Positions 52,511-61,930 of a DNA stretch of 64,000 bases are shown here, piece by piece. The position numbers were made by a program, and so were the translations under genes. Origin of the DNA: Weissella bombi. Lineage in GTDB: Bacteria; Bacillota; Bacilli; Lactobacillales; Lactobacillaceae. The DNA is taken from the NCBI RefSeq assembly GCF_900094835.1, contig NZ_FMAO01000001.1, forward strand, positions 208,045 to 272,044. The letters run 5' to 3'. Position 1 is the stretch's first letter. Each line of letters begins with the position of its first letter. The notes beneath the pieces are model-generated. The model searched no databases, was not told the origin of the DNA, and saw only the letters and a list, made by a program, of their open reading frames with translations.

Positions 52511-53083
52511 TTACTTAAAAATAGCACGTTTTGCCATCATAATGAAATCAGCCACTTCTTCATCCGAAACCGTTAATTGATTTTGGATACGTGATTGTAA
52601 TAACCACTGCATCGGTTGAATTGTCTGTGCCACAATTAAATCAACACTACCTGTCACTAACTTATTCTGCCGATAAGCCTGCGTGATTATTGATAGTAAT
52701 TCACTATTTAATAATGACCCACTATTTTGTAATTCTGCTGGCAAAAATTGCGGATTAGCTAGCATTGCTGCTAAAAATTCAACCTCCCTAACATTATTTC
52801 TAAAACGGTCTGCGTACTGCTGCAACACTTGTGCAAATTGTTCTTCAAGTGATAAGCCTTCATCTGGCATAATCATATCGTTGATTAATAAATTTTGAAC
52901 TTGTTGGAATAACTTTCCTAATAGGTCAGCTTTATTATCATAATAAACATAAGCCGTTGCAACTGAAACGCCGGCACGTTTTGCCATCTTATTAATACTT
53001 AAATTAACAATACCTTGTTCTGCGACTAAATCTAAAGCAGCATTTGATAATGCTGTTATTTTGTTTTCATCTCGTTGTCTCAT
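52511..53083 (-). CDS. TetR/AcrR family transcriptional regulator
   Basis: A 190-residue repressor. The N-terminal helix-turn-helix is INKMAKRAGVSVATAYVYYDNKADLLGKLF (about 25-54), a textbook TetR motif; the C-terminal ligand domain is helical and not assignable. It lies 129 bases upstream of the oxidoreductase gene in the same direction and is a plausible regulator of it. The ribosome-binding site before ATG 53083 is weak (AAAGAT). Confidence 0.9.
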   Translation of the reverse strand: MRQRDENKITALSNAALDLVAEQGIVNLSINKMAKRAGVSVATAYVYYDNKADLLGKLFQQVQNLLINDMIMPDEGLSLEEQFAQVLQQYADRFRNNVREVEFLAAMLANPQFLPAELQNSGSLLNSELLSIITQAYRQNKLVTGSVDLIVAQTIQPMQWLLQSRIQNQLTVSDEEVADFIMMAKRAIFK

Positions 53084-53145
53084 ATCTTTATTTTAACTTG
53101 TTTTGTTCAAAAAAATAAGAGTAACCCTCAAATTCATATTTTATA

Positions 53146-53409
53146 TTAAAAGAAGGGCAACACACCAATTACACCCCAAATCCATTGACGACGGTGTAAT
53201 TTTGTAAGTAACGTGCGACCATCATCTGATAAACCGTGCTTGCTTGATAACTGACGCAATGTTTTGATCAAGGATAATATTTCTATGTCTTGATTTTGAT
53301 TAGTCATCTGATTGACTGTACTAGTGATAATTGATTTTTCCTGTTCGTTCATCATCGGATGCTTTGCTAAAAAATTTAATAACCTTTGTTTTTCATCATT
53401 TTTAAACAT
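53146..53409 (-). CDS. Hypothetical small protein (87 residues)
   Basis: An 87-residue protein with a strong GGAGG site before ATG 53409. It is mostly helical and charged (residues 1-70, with NEQEKSIITSTVNQMT and LIKTLRQLSSKHGLSDDGRTLLTKL), ending in a short hydrophobic tail WIWGVIGVLPFF that could associate with the membrane. No family recognised; resemblance in size and layout to bacteriocin-immunity proteins is weak. It precedes the TetR gene by 62 bases on the same strand and may be cotranscribed. Confidence 0.65.
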   Translation of the reverse strand: MFKNDEKQRLLNFLAKHPMMNEQEKSIITSTVNQMTNQNQDIEILSLIKTLRQLSSKHGLSDDGRTLLTKLHRRQWIWGVIGVLPFF

Positions 53410-53470
53410 ATTACCTCCTTTAACCCCACTCTATGCAATAAATATTACAGCTATAAAGTGTCATTGTGAA

Positions 53471-53522
53471 ATAAAACAGCTCGTGAAAATCTGACTCTTT
53501 AGTCAGTTTCACGAGCTGCTTA
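53471..53522 (-). terminator. Terminator of the galactose operon
   Basis: AAACAGCTCGTGAAA and TTTCACGAGCTG form the outer stem and TCTGAC/GTCAG the inner; on the minus strand TTTTATTT follows. Lies just past galT. Confidence 0.88.
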
Positions 53523-53546
53523 TTCATAAATTTATATGTTGTAAAA

Positions 53547-55052
53547 TTACTTAGCGCTAGTTAGATAGTCGATAAAACGATTCAATCCTGCTTGACCTGC
53601 TTCATCAGACTTATAAACACCCGCATCTTCAAGAACATGAACAAACACCTTACCAACTTCTTCATGAACCATTTCATGAACATTAGCTGGACTTGCTTGA
53701 CGAGTATTCTTAATTGTTTGTGCCCAATCACGATGGCTCTCAGCTACTTCTTCAAGTGGCGCACGATCTACTAAGTAGTCTTCTACTTTTTCCAATTCGT
53801 TTAATAAACGCGCTGGCAAAATCGCTAGCCCCATAACCTCAATCAAACCAATGTTTTCTTGTTTGATATGTTGAACATCAGCATGGGGATGGAAAATACC
53901 CATTGGATACTCTGAAGAAGTACCGTTATCACGCAATACTAAGTACAACTCATATTGCCCATCTTTAAATTGCGCAATTGGTGTTACCGTATGTTGACGA
54001 TCACCCTCAGCGCTTGTAGCATGAATCATCAATGATTCATCAGAATAATTTTCCCAAGTGCGGCGCAAGAATTCTGCAGCGGCAACAACTTCTGCAGCAT
54101 ACTCTGAAGAAATCTTAAATGCCGTCATCGGCCAATTCAAAACAGAAACGGTCACATCTTCATATTCAGGCAATTGCACCGTTTGTTTAACATCTGCCTT
54201 CATCATTGGGAATTCATGACGTCCTCCCTGATAATGTTCCTGTGACAAAATTGAACCACCAACAATTGGTAAATCAGCATTTGAGCCAACCATATACATT
54301 GGGTAACGTGTGACGATTTGCATTAAGCGTGTAAACGTACGCTGTCCCATCTCCATTGCTTGTCGTTTGAAATTAACAAAGATAGCATGTTCTTCAAAAT
54401 ATGCATATGGTGAATAATGCCAACCCCAAGTCTCACCACTAAAATCATCACGAATAAAGCGATGTGTTAGTCTTGGCGCTGCCGTTACAGTTCCTAGATA
54501 ACCTTCATTCGTATAATCCAAGGCTGTTGGCGGATAACTTGACTTAGGTGCACTAGCTGCTGCTTTAATCTCAGCTGTTGTTTTTTCAGGTTTTGATAAG
54601 TTAATCGTAATTTCAATATCACCATATTTTGAGTTATGAGTAAATGCAATATTACGAGCAATATCTTTAACTTTTACGTTTTCAACGGATTCACTAATAA
54701 AGTAATAATACTTAACTGCCTGTTCTGGATCAACAGCATACAAACGCTCAAATTCATCAGCTAGTACATCCGGAGTTGGTGTCACAATATTTAATAATTG
54801 CGTTCGATTAATATCTTTTTGCCAACCCATTTCAAATGAAACATCTTGGATAGCAACCAACTTATCAGTAAGGTCACTTAAATTAGTATCTGTATTACCA
54901 ACTAAACCTTGTACCAAACTATTAGCACCAATTTGTGCCAACACTAAATTAGTCCGATATACTAATTCTCTTTCAGAATAAGCATGCATGGCTAAGCCCC
55001 ATGCAACAAAGTCTACAACTACTTGGCTCTGTTCTTCATTCAATGACTTCAT
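53547..55052 (-). CDS. galT: UDP-glucose:hexose-1-phosphate uridylyltransferase, class II
   Basis: A 501-residue Leloir enzyme exchanging galactose-1-phosphate with UDP-glucose. It is the long Gram-positive GalT type; marks include FIRDDFSGETWGWHYSPYAYFEEHAIFVN and PIVGGSILSQEHYQGGRHEFPMMKA (about 264-288), the latter with the His/Glu-rich active region, and the late VMGLAILPARLLNELE. Starts 15 bases after galK; AGGAGG upstream of ATG 55052. Last gene of the operon; no galE or galM in the window. Confidence 0.95.
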   Translation of the reverse strand: MKSLNEEQSQVVVDFVAWGLAMHAYSERELVYRTNLVLAQIGANSLVQGLVGNTDTNLSDLTDKLVAIQDVSFEMGWQKDINRTQLLNIVTPTPDVLADEFERLYAVDPEQAVKYYYFISESVENVKVKDIARNIAFTHNSKYGDIEITINLSKPEKTTAEIKAAASAPKSSYPPTALDYTNEGYLGTVTAAPRLTHRFIRDDFSGETWGWHYSPYAYFEEHAIFVNFKRQAMEMGQRTFTRLMQIVTRYPMYMVGSNADLPIVGGSILSQEHYQGGRHEFPMMKADVKQTVQLPEYEDVTVSVLNWPMTAFKISSEYAAEVVAAAEFLRRTWENYSDESLMIHATSAEGDRQHTVTPIAQFKDGQYELYLVLRDNGTSSEYPMGIFHPHADVQHIKQENIGLIEVMGLAILPARLLNELEKVEDYLVDRAPLEEVAESHRDWAQTIKNTRQASPANVHEMVHEEVGKVFVHVLEDAGVYKSDEAGQAGLNRFIDYLTSAK

Positions 55053-55067
55053 ATACTATTGAGCCTC

Positions 55068-56234
55068 CTACAAGGCATGAGTACCATCTACAATGTCAGC
55101 AACCAAGAATGATGCTTGGTAACCAATTTTTTCATTATAGATTTTATCAACTGCTGCAACAAAGTTTTCTGATTCTGATTTTGCTACTAATGCCAAAGCA
55201 CTACCACCAAAACCAGCACCGGTCATACGAGCACCTAATACACCAGGTTGTGCCAAAGCAGCATCAACCAATGTATCTAATTCAATACCAGTCACTTCAT
55301 AATCATCACGCAATGAATTGTGTGATGATGTCAATAATTCACCAAAACGAACCATATCGTGATCTGACAAAGCAGCCTTAGCCAAGACTGTTCGCTCATT
55401 TTCAGTAACAGCATGACGTGCACGACGCTGATTTACTGGACTGCTAATATGATCAACAATCTTTTCAAACTCTTCAGAAGTTAACTCACCCAATGCTTTA
55501 ATATCAGTAACAGCTTGTAATTCTTCCAAGGCTTTTTGCGTTTCAGCACGACGTTCATTGTACTTTGAATCAACGAGTTCACGCTTTTTATTAGTCGTCA
55601 TAATAACAAGATCGTAGTCACCAAAGTCCGCTGGTACCATCTCATATTCCATAGAATTTGTATCTAAGAAAATAGCTTGCTTTTCTTGACCAAAAGCAAT
55701 GGCGAATTGATCCATGATTCCTGTTTGAAGACCTAAGTAATCATTTTCAACTGCTTGACCAAGCTTTACTAATGATAATGTATCCATACCATAATCAAAC
55801 AAATCGTTTAACATCACACCAATTAGCAACTCTAATGAGGCTGATGAAGACAAACCAGAAGCAGTAGGCATATCACCAACAATTGCCAAATTAAAGCCGC
55901 GAGGTACTTCATGTCCTAACTTACCTAATTCACTAATAACACCACGAACATACTTAACCCAACTATCGTATGCACGTAAATCTAAATCATCCTTTGCGAA
56001 AGTTACTACCCCAGCGTCTTTAAAGTTAGCTGAGAATGCATGGATTTCATCATCATCACGTAAAGAAACAGCGGCATACGTTCCAACACTAATTGCAGCT
56101 GGAAATACATGACCACCATTATAGTCAGTGTGCTCACCAATCAAATTAACACGGCCTGGTGAAAAGAAGAAATGTTCTGCTGGGTGTCCAAAACGACGTT
56201 GGAATGATTCGCCTAATTCTTTTGTAAGTGTCAT
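55068..56234 (-). CDS. galK: Galactokinase
   Basis: A 388-residue GHMP kinase that phosphorylates alpha-D-galactose. The galactokinase signature GRVNLIGEHTDYNGGHVFP (about 27-45), the ATP-binding GDMPTASGLSSSASLE (about 121-136) and GARMTGAGFGGSALAL (about 339-354) are complete. Operon order is symporter, galK, galT with short gaps. ATG 56234 after TAGGAG. Confidence 0.97.
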   Translation of the reverse strand: MTLTKELGESFQRRFGHPAEHFFFSPGRVNLIGEHTDYNGGHVFPAAISVGTYAAVSLRDDDEIHAFSANFKDAGVVTFAKDDLDLRAYDSWVKYVRGVISELGKLGHEVPRGFNLAIVGDMPTASGLSSSASLELLIGVMLNDLFDYGMDTLSLVKLGQAVENDYLGLQTGIMDQFAIAFGQEKQAIFLDTNSMEYEMVPADFGDYDLVIMTTNKKRELVDSKYNERRAETQKALEELQAVTDIKALGELTSEEFEKIVDHISSPVNQRRARHAVTENERTVLAKAALSDHDMVRFGELLTSSHNSLRDDYEVTGIELDTLVDAALAQPGVLGARMTGAGFGGSALALVAKSESENFVAAVDKIYNEKIGYQASFLVADIVDGTHAL

Positions 56235-56259
56235 AATCTTAAACTCCTAAATTTATTAA

Positions 56260-57681
56260 TTAATTTTTATGCGCCTCTTCTTCATGTAAACGTTGTTCAA
56301 GCTCAACGACAATTTGAGCATGTTTCTTTTCAGTTAAAGTTACTTTAAACCAGTATATAATAACTGAAATAACAATCAAAACAATTGGAATGTAGAACAT
56401 AAATAAGTTAAATGATTGCATACCAGAAGCTGTAATATCTTCGGGCTTAGCTGCACCAGTCATACCAGCAGCAACAGCAGCGATACCAACGATACCATTT
56501 GCAAAGGCTCCGGCTAACTTATCAATCAAGGGACGTAGTGACAAAGTAACTGATTCGTTACGAATACCTAGCTTCCACTGTCCATATTCAACTGAATCCG
56601 TGATGGTCATCAAAACAACCAAGAACAAAATTGGATATGGTGAGAAGAACAAAGTAATAGCAACTAATACTAATGGCAAACTATTTGACGCAACCAGGAA
56701 TAATGCGTAACCAATTAGCATAATAATTGATCCTGATAAGAAAATTGTACGACGTGAAAAGAACTTTGAAAGTGTTGGGAAAATTGCCACCGCAACAATT
56801 CCTTCAATAGCGGTAAAAATACCAACTAAGTAGAACTTATCACCTGCACCCATAACGTACTTGAAGTAATACAATAACATTGAGTTTGTTGAAACATATG
56901 CTAATGCAAACAAGAAATATGACAAAGCTTGCCACATTAATTGATCATTCTTGGCAACGGCCGTAAAGATTTCCTTAATACCAGCTTTTTCTGTGTTTTG
57001 ACGAACAATGTTATCTTCTTCTTTCGTTCCCCAAACAGTCAACAAAGCACCAAGGTAAGCAATAACAGCAATAACAACCGCAAACCAGAACCAACCAGTT
57101 TTTGTTTCAGCATGTGAACCCACAAAAGCCAATGAGAAGAATGTTACTAATGGAATAACAACAATTTGTACACCTTGTTGTCCTAATGTTGAACCAAAAC
57201 GTGCAATTGTTCCAAACTTCTCACGCTTACGGCTATCCAATGACAAAGCCGGTAACATTGACCAGAAAGCGACGTCTTTAAATGAATAAAAAGCATCCAA
57301 AGTAATAAATACAATTCCGAATAGGACAATGTACAATACCGGATGGCTAACATTTAAACCACCAAAGTCAGTAAAGATTGCTATTAATAGCACTGAACTA
57401 ACCAAACCTGCAACTACCAACCATGGTTTAAACTTACCCCAACGGGTACGCGTATTATCCACGATTCCACCGATAACCGGATCAAAAATAATTTCAACAA
57501 TTCGAAGTGTAACAATCAAACCTGTTACCCAGCCAATCATTTTGTCGTTAAATCCCGCATTTGACGTATTGAATAATTGACTTGTTACAAACATCATAAA
57601 GTATGTACTCAATGTTGCGTAAAATGCATCATGACCAAAAGCTCCTGCCGCATAAGACAAGTACTGTTTTGTCTGTTTCAT
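56260..57681 (-). CDS. GPH family galactoside:cation symporter (LacS-like, no IIA domain)
   Basis: A 473-residue, 12-helix transporter. It begins AAGAFGHDAFYATLSTYFMMFVTSQLF and has IIFDPVIGGIVDNTRTRWGKFKPWL (about 63-87), closely resembling LacS/RafP-type carriers of lactic acid bacteria; the C-terminal PTS IIA extension of LacS is absent. First gene before galK and galT, so it imports galactose, lactose, melibiose or raffinose. Upstream are a cre site and the AraC gene, its probable activator. Confidence 0.92.
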   Translation of the reverse strand: MKQTKQYLSYAAGAFGHDAFYATLSTYFMMFVTSQLFNTSNAGFNDKMIGWVTGLIVTLRIVEIIFDPVIGGIVDNTRTRWGKFKPWLVVAGLVSSVLLIAIFTDFGGLNVSHPVLYIVLFGIVFITLDAFYSFKDVAFWSMLPALSLDSRKREKFGTIARFGSTLGQQGVQIVVIPLVTFFSLAFVGSHAETKTGWFWFAVVIAVIAYLGALLTVWGTKEEDNIVRQNTEKAGIKEIFTAVAKNDQLMWQALSYFLFALAYVSTNSMLLYYFKYVMGAGDKFYLVGIFTAIEGIVAVAIFPTLSKFFSRRTIFLSGSIIMLIGYALFLVASNSLPLVLVAITLFFSPYPILFLVVLMTITDSVEYGQWKLGIRNESVTLSLRPLIDKLAGAFANGIVGIAAVAAGMTGAAKPEDITASGMQSFNLFMFYIPIVLIVISVIIYWFKVTLTEKKHAQIVVELEQRLHEEEAHKN

Positions 57682-57730
57682 AAAAAAATTCCTCCAAGCA
57701 CATAAACGTGCATTTCTTACATTAATAATG

Positions 57731-57744
57731 ATAAAGCGCTTCCA
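57731..57744. promoter_or_regulatory. cre-like site upstream of the galactoside symporter
   Basis: On the minus strand TGGAAGCGCTTTAT, a CcpA-type element 50 bases upstream of the symporter start. Confidence 0.55.
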
Positions 57745-57825
57745 AGTTTATATTTGGGCAATTTTAACCAAAAAAAAGGATAAAACGAAACTTTCGATGA
57801 CTATTAGCCCTTTTTTTATAAACTA

Positions 57826-58641
57826 TCACGTTTGCCATTTTCTAAAATTCAACGGTGTCACCCCTGTCTTTCTTTTAAATACACGACTAAAATATGCCGC
57901 ATCACGAAAACCACTCTCACTAGCTACTGCAACAACTCGTAGGTGTTTTTGTGACACAAGTAACTTTTTGGCATGATTAATTCTAATTTGGAGTAAATAT
58001 TCTTTTGGACTTAAATTAAGTATTTTTTGAAATAATCTGTCTAAATATTGTGGCGTCACATTTACATACCTAGCAACTGCCGTAATCGTTAAATGACCTG
58101 TGAAATTATCATTCATATAGTCCATTGCAGGCTTCACATATTGTTTAAAATCTGGATGATTAATATTAACCTGATGTGCCTCTTCATGCCCAAGTGAAAG
58201 TAGTAAATAATACGACAACGCTGACACCCATTCTTTATCAACCGATTCTGTATCTAAGTTTTTGATGATTTCTTCAACTTGTTGCGTAAATATTGCCCCT
58301 CTTTCCGGTGCGATATAAACATACTCTCGATTCATCATTTGCTGATTAAAATCTTCTGCAAATTTGCCTTGAAACGTGACAAAAACAACTTGCCAATCTT
58401 CATTTTTATTTAATGGTTCATACCTGTGTGGTACACCTGGTGATACCAAAATACCTGCACCTGGCTGTAAAACAAAGTGCTGATTGCCTACCCAAAAATT
58501 ACCAGCACCACGTTGCGTTTGTAACCAATGAAAATGTGGAAAGCCTTGGTATCTAATAATTTGATCTTGATGCCACTCTGCGCCAATATGCTCAACTGTT
58601 ACTGGAAACTCTTGCGCATCTAAATTGAAATATGCTCGCAT
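57826..58641 (-). CDS. AraC family regulator of galactoside use (MsmR/RafR type)
   Basis: A 271-residue regulator: N-terminal cupin sugar-sensing domain (HFHWLQTQRGAGNFWVGNQ; LVSPGVPHRYEP, about 35-80) and two C-terminal helix-turn-helices (ITAVARYVNVTPQYLDRLFQK and VVAVASESGFRDAAYFSRVFKRKTGVTP, about 180-265). In streptococci and lactobacilli similar proteins activate raffinose/melibiose genes. It lies directly upstream of the symporter on the same strand, 144 bases away. Confidence 0.9.
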   Translation of the reverse strand: MRAYFNLDAQEFPVTVEHIGAEWHQDQIIRYQGFPHFHWLQTQRGAGNFWVGNQHFVLQPGAGILVSPGVPHRYEPLNKNEDWQVVFVTFQGKFAEDFNQQMMNREYVYIAPERGAIFTQQVEEIIKNLDTESVDKEWVSALSYYLLLSLGHEEAHQVNINHPDFKQYVKPAMDYMNDNFTGHLTITAVARYVNVTPQYLDRLFQKILNLSPKEYLLQIRINHAKKLLVSQKHLRVVAVASESGFRDAAYFSRVFKRKTGVTPLNFRKWQT

Positions 58642-58837
58642 ATTTTTCTCACTTATTCTTTAATTTTTACGTATTTGTTCGCCATTATGGAACTTTGAAA
58701 TACAATTGTTAGCTACATATATACCATTTTAGCCCTTTAAATATGGTTTGCCTAATATTTTTTCAGAAGATTGCTTTTTTATTGATTTACTTATAAAATG
58801 TAATTAAATAAATTAAACACCCACAGGAGGTATTTTT

Positions 58838-59494
58838 ATGACTAAAGTTGGTATTATTGGTGCAACAGGTATGGCTGGTTCAGCAACTTTCAAAGCTGCA
58901 ACCGCTGCTGGTTTGGATGTTACAGCTATTGTTCGTAGCGCAGACAAAGCTAAAGAGACGCTTGGTTCAGATATCGCAGTAATTGAGAAGGACGCTTTTG
59001 ATCTAACAAAGGCTGACCTACAACAATTTGATGTTATCGTAAACGCTTTTGCGACGGCACCACAACAAGCATATCTTCACACTGACTTGGCAGCTCACCT
59101 AGTTGCTGAATTACGTGAAACTGATGCACCACGTGTTATATTTATCTTAGGAGCTGGTAGTACATTTGCTGGGACTGGTGATGACCGTCACTATGCTTAT
59201 GACGACATTAAGGCAGATCCTGCTAATGCATCATGGCAAGCTATCCCAGAGAACCAATTATACGAATTTAACTTCCTTAAAGATGTTAAGAACGTCAACT
59301 GGGTTGGTATGTCACCTGGTCAACTATTCGTTCCCGGCGAACTCGCTGATAACATTCTTTATGGTGAAGATGATATGTTATTCGATAAAGATGGTAACTC
59401 ACAAACAACTGGTGACACAATGGCAAAGGCAATTGTGGATGAAATCATTACACCTAGCCACAAGCAATCACGCTTTATTGTAACGAACGGCTAA
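58838..59494 (+). CDS. NAD(P)-binding Rossmann-fold oxidoreductase/epimerase-like protein
   Basis: A 218-residue single-domain protein of the NAD(P)H-binding atypical SDR group (YwnB-like). The nucleotide motif is VGIIGATGMAGSATFKAA (4-21); later GAGSTFAGTGDDRHYAYDD and MSPGQLFVPGE are group-typical. Substrate unknown; such proteins are often redox-stress related. Strong AGGAGG before ATG 58838. Monocistronic. Confidence 0.87.
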   Translation: MTKVGIIGATGMAGSATFKAATAAGLDVTAIVRSADKAKETLGSDIAVIEKDAFDLTKADLQQFDVIVNAFATAPQQAYLHTDLAAHLVAELRETDAPRVIFILGAGSTFAGTGDDRHYAYDDIKADPANASWQAIPENQLYEFNFLKDVKNVNWVGMSPGQLFVPGELADNILYGEDDMLFDKDGNSQTTGDTMAKAIVDEIITPSHKQSRFIVTNG

Positions 59495-59507
59495 ATAGAA
59501 AATAACT

Positions 59508-59552
59508 AAAAAAATATCCCCCGCATATAATTTGCGGAGGATATTTTTTAGT
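59508..59552 (+). terminator. Bidirectional terminator
   Basis: AAAAAATATCC and GGATATTTTTT form the outer stem, CCGCA/TGCGG the inner, between convergent genes. Confidence 0.88.
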
Positions 59553-60661
59553 TAATGGGCAATCATTAATAATCCGACACCAAACAAAACAAAAATCACC
59601 AGGAAAATTAAGTTAACAGCCATTAACTTAAGTGGGAACGCCAATGACTGGTGATCTGTCTGCTGCTGATACTGACGCCAAGCTAACAAATTCGCCAACG
59701 AAGCAATTATTGTCCCTAAACCACCAACGGATACACCTAAATAAATGGCGTACATATGATTAGTAAAGGCACTTAACAATACAGCAGCCGGTACATTACT
59801 GATAATTTGGCTTAAAACAACACCTGACGTAAACGACCCCATATCTGTCATCGTCAATTTTTTAAACAATGAGACAACCATCGGGATTCTACCCAAGCCA
59901 CCAACTATTAAGAACAATTCAATAAACAAAATAATAATGCCGTAATCGACAGTTGCAAAATTTTTATAATTAATAATACACGTTAATATGATACTAGTAA
60001 TCAACGATACAATAATTGGTAATAAATGTAGCAAACCTGCTAGTACAATAACACTACCAATTAACAACAAAGTCGTTTGCTTAACACGAATATCAGGCAC
60101 CGTTAGAGTTAAATCTTCCAATGGATCCGATTTAAAGAAGTAGCCACTTAAAAGTAAACAAATTAAACTAATCAATCCTAAAGGTAATGACATCTTTAAA
60201 AATTGTGTAGCACCCAAATGATAATAATTTGCCAGAAAAATATTTTGTGGGTTACCAAACGGTGTGACCGAACTGCCAAGGTTAGCAAATACCGTTAATA
60301 AAATAATTGGTAATACGGGTTTTATATTTATTTTCTGAGCAATAACCACAAATATTGGAATAAACGTTAGAATAGCAACATCATTTGTTAAAAGCATTGC
60401 CCCAAAAAATACTAGTAAAAAAACTGTTAGCCGTACTTGCCGTGTCGTTTGACATTTTTTTATAATGATTATGGCAATATATTTTAACAATCCTTCTTTT
60501 TCAAATAAGCCTATTAAAATCATCAATGATAATAATGCACCAATTGTTTGAAAGTCAATGTCCTGCAATTGCACTGATCCAAAAAAAAGCATAATCACCA
60601 ATATAAATGATGTCACCCATAAAGTACGATCATTTATAATTTTAGAAATAAATACTGGCAT
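59552..60661 (-). CDS. ArsB/NhaD-type anion transporter (ion transporter superfamily)
   Basis: A 369-residue membrane protein with about ten helices. TNDVAILTFIPIFVVIA (about 93-109), FANLGSSVTPFGNPQNIFLANYY (about 126-148) and SQIISNVPAAVLLSAF (about 284-299) are the paired re-entrant signatures of the ArsB/CitMHS/SLC13-like superfamily. Shorter than typical ArsB (about 430), and no ars genes are nearby, so arsenite export should not be assumed; carboxylate or Na+/H+ exchange are alternatives. Confidence 0.78.
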   Translation of the reverse strand: MPVFISKIINDRTLWVTSFILVIMLFFGSVQLQDIDFQTIGALLSLMILIGLFEKEGLLKYIAIIIIKKCQTTRQVRLTVFLLVFFGAMLLTNDVAILTFIPIFVVIAQKINIKPVLPIILLTVFANLGSSVTPFGNPQNIFLANYYHLGATQFLKMSLPLGLISLICLLLSGYFFKSDPLEDLTLTVPDIRVKQTTLLLIGSVIVLAGLLHLLPIIVSLITSIILTCIINYKNFATVDYGIIILFIELFLIVGGLGRIPMVVSLFKKLTMTDMGSFTSGVVLSQIISNVPAAVLLSAFTNHMYAIYLGVSVGGLGTIIASLANLLAWRQYQQQTDHQSLAFPLKLMAVNLIFLVIFVLFGVGLLMIAH

Positions 60662-60989
60662 TTTACATTTCCTTTATTTTTCATAGTACGTATAAATTAT
60701 CCATAATTATACCAAATTTATACTACCATAAATTTCCCCTTATTTAGCTAAAAAAATTTTCAACTACTAAGCTATTATTTAATATAAATCACCTATTACT
60801 CACATTCTTCTAACGCTTATTCCACTTACAAAATCTTTTTATTCATTATTTTGAGTGATTATAAGCTATTTATATTTAAAAATATATGCTAACGAAACAT
60901 CAAAAATAAAACTAGTAAAGCATTGAATGACATAAATCACGCCATTTTTGACTATAACTTGATATGACTCGCAAATTATACTACATTAA
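60662..60989. other. AT-rich intergenic region without recognisable features
   Basis: About 330 bases between the anion transporter and the IS remnant. I see no gene, RNA fold or strong promoter here beyond the presumed upstream region of the transporter. Confidence 0.5.
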
Positions 60990-61436
60990 GGCTTAAAAAT
61001 CTGAAGTCGTTTTTCATCAATTCCGTAATTGGTTCTAAATAAACATTTTCACCTATACCAGGTACCTTGAATTTAGTGACATCACTAACTAACTTTTGAT
61101 TTGACAATCCATTTTAAATTTACGATGCAAGCACTTTTTCACACGCTTTCCTTTGGGGACCCTTTTAATGAACCATGTCGCCGTGATACACGACGGTATC
61201 CGTCACCTTCCAGGTGCATTTCATGCATTAAACGTTGTACTTTCTTATGACTATTCTTTTTAAAACTGATCCGTATTCCTTAAAATTAGATAAACGCGAC
61301 GAACACCATAATATGGATTATCTTGTCAGATAGTCTGAATAACTGTTCTCAGTGCTTGATTTTATCTGCCCGATTGAAACGTCGTTTCCAATAATGATAA
61401 GTTGCTTCAGAAATTGGTAATACTTTCAATATATCA
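60990..61436 (-). pseudogene. Remnant of IS3-family transposase orfB
   Basis: Fragments in different frames read SEATYHYWKRRFNRADKIK, KNSHKKVQRLMHEM, GYRRVSRRHGSLKGSPKES and, in a further frame, ITELMKNDF. These are the N-terminal half of IS150-type OrfB (HTH_21 and start of the integrase core). Multiple stops separate them, and the catalytic part is missing. Confidence 0.82.
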
Positions 61437-61504
61437 ACTAATCTGAATTAGTGCCTCGAGTCGTAAACGATTGTCAGATTCATTAAGTTGCTTCTTAGGA
61501 TTTC

Positions 61505-61861
61505 TAGGCATATTAGTTAGTCTTCCTTTTTGTATAGCCAATAAGCCATTGGACCCCGTTGTGAATAGATTTGCTTCCAATGCACGATTTGTTTAATACC
61601 TGTACAGCCAAAATGTGCTGCTACTTCCGTTATTGTTGCATTATTTCTTATTGCCCATCAGGCAACTTAAACACGAAATTCTGGTGTAACAGTTGGTAGA
61701 TTAAATAAGGCATCTGTACCATGTGTACAATAGGTAGCTAAGATCATTCGAAATTCCTTATTATCAACATGATATTTATGACAAATTTTCTTTATACTAC
61801 AAATGCCGTGTAAATAGTCATAGATTTCTTTGCGCTTCGTTTGTTTTGAAATTTTATTCAT
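61505..61861 (-). pseudogene. Remnant of IS3-family orfA
   Basis: An intact N-terminal piece (61667-61861, 64 codons) has the helix-turn-helix ICSIKKICHKYHVDNKEFRM. After TPEFRV two stop codons interrupt the same frame, which then continues IRNNATITEVAAHFGCTGIKQ. A frameshift near 61515 precedes MPRNPKKQLNESDNRLRLEAL, the normal orfA C-terminus. Confidence 0.85.
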
Positions 61862-61867
61862 AAAAAT

Positions 61868-61905
61868 ACCCCGAAAGTTAAATTTTTTGCTTTAACTTTC
61901 GGGGA
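61868..61905 (-). terminator. Terminator downstream of the adhesin gene
   Basis: CCCCGAAAGTTAAA pairs perfectly with TTTAACTTTCGGGG; on the minus strand TATTTTTAT follows. Lies 26 bases past the adhesin stop. Confidence 0.88.
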
Positions 61906-61930
61906 TTTCCTCAATTACCAATTTAAAATT

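Larger units (their letters stand above)
60990..61861 (-). mobile_element. Decayed IS3-family (IS150-like) insertion sequence
   Basis: Read leftwards, the segment encodes in order the orfA and then the orfB sequences of an IS3-family element, broken by stops and frameshifts and ending before the final part of the DDE catalytic domain. No intact terminal inverted repeats or target duplication were found; a hairpin at 61868-61905 marks its right side. It is an old, immobile remnant next to the adhesin gene. Confidence 0.85.

Noticed and set aside
55001..55381. 126-codon plus-strand frame over the galK-galT junction
   Set aside because: Gln/His-rich antisense shadow of the operon.
59552..60661. 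Arsenite efflux pump ArsB
   Set aside because: Superfamily motifs only; shorter than ArsB and no arsR, arsC or arsA nearby, so I keep a general anion-transporter call.
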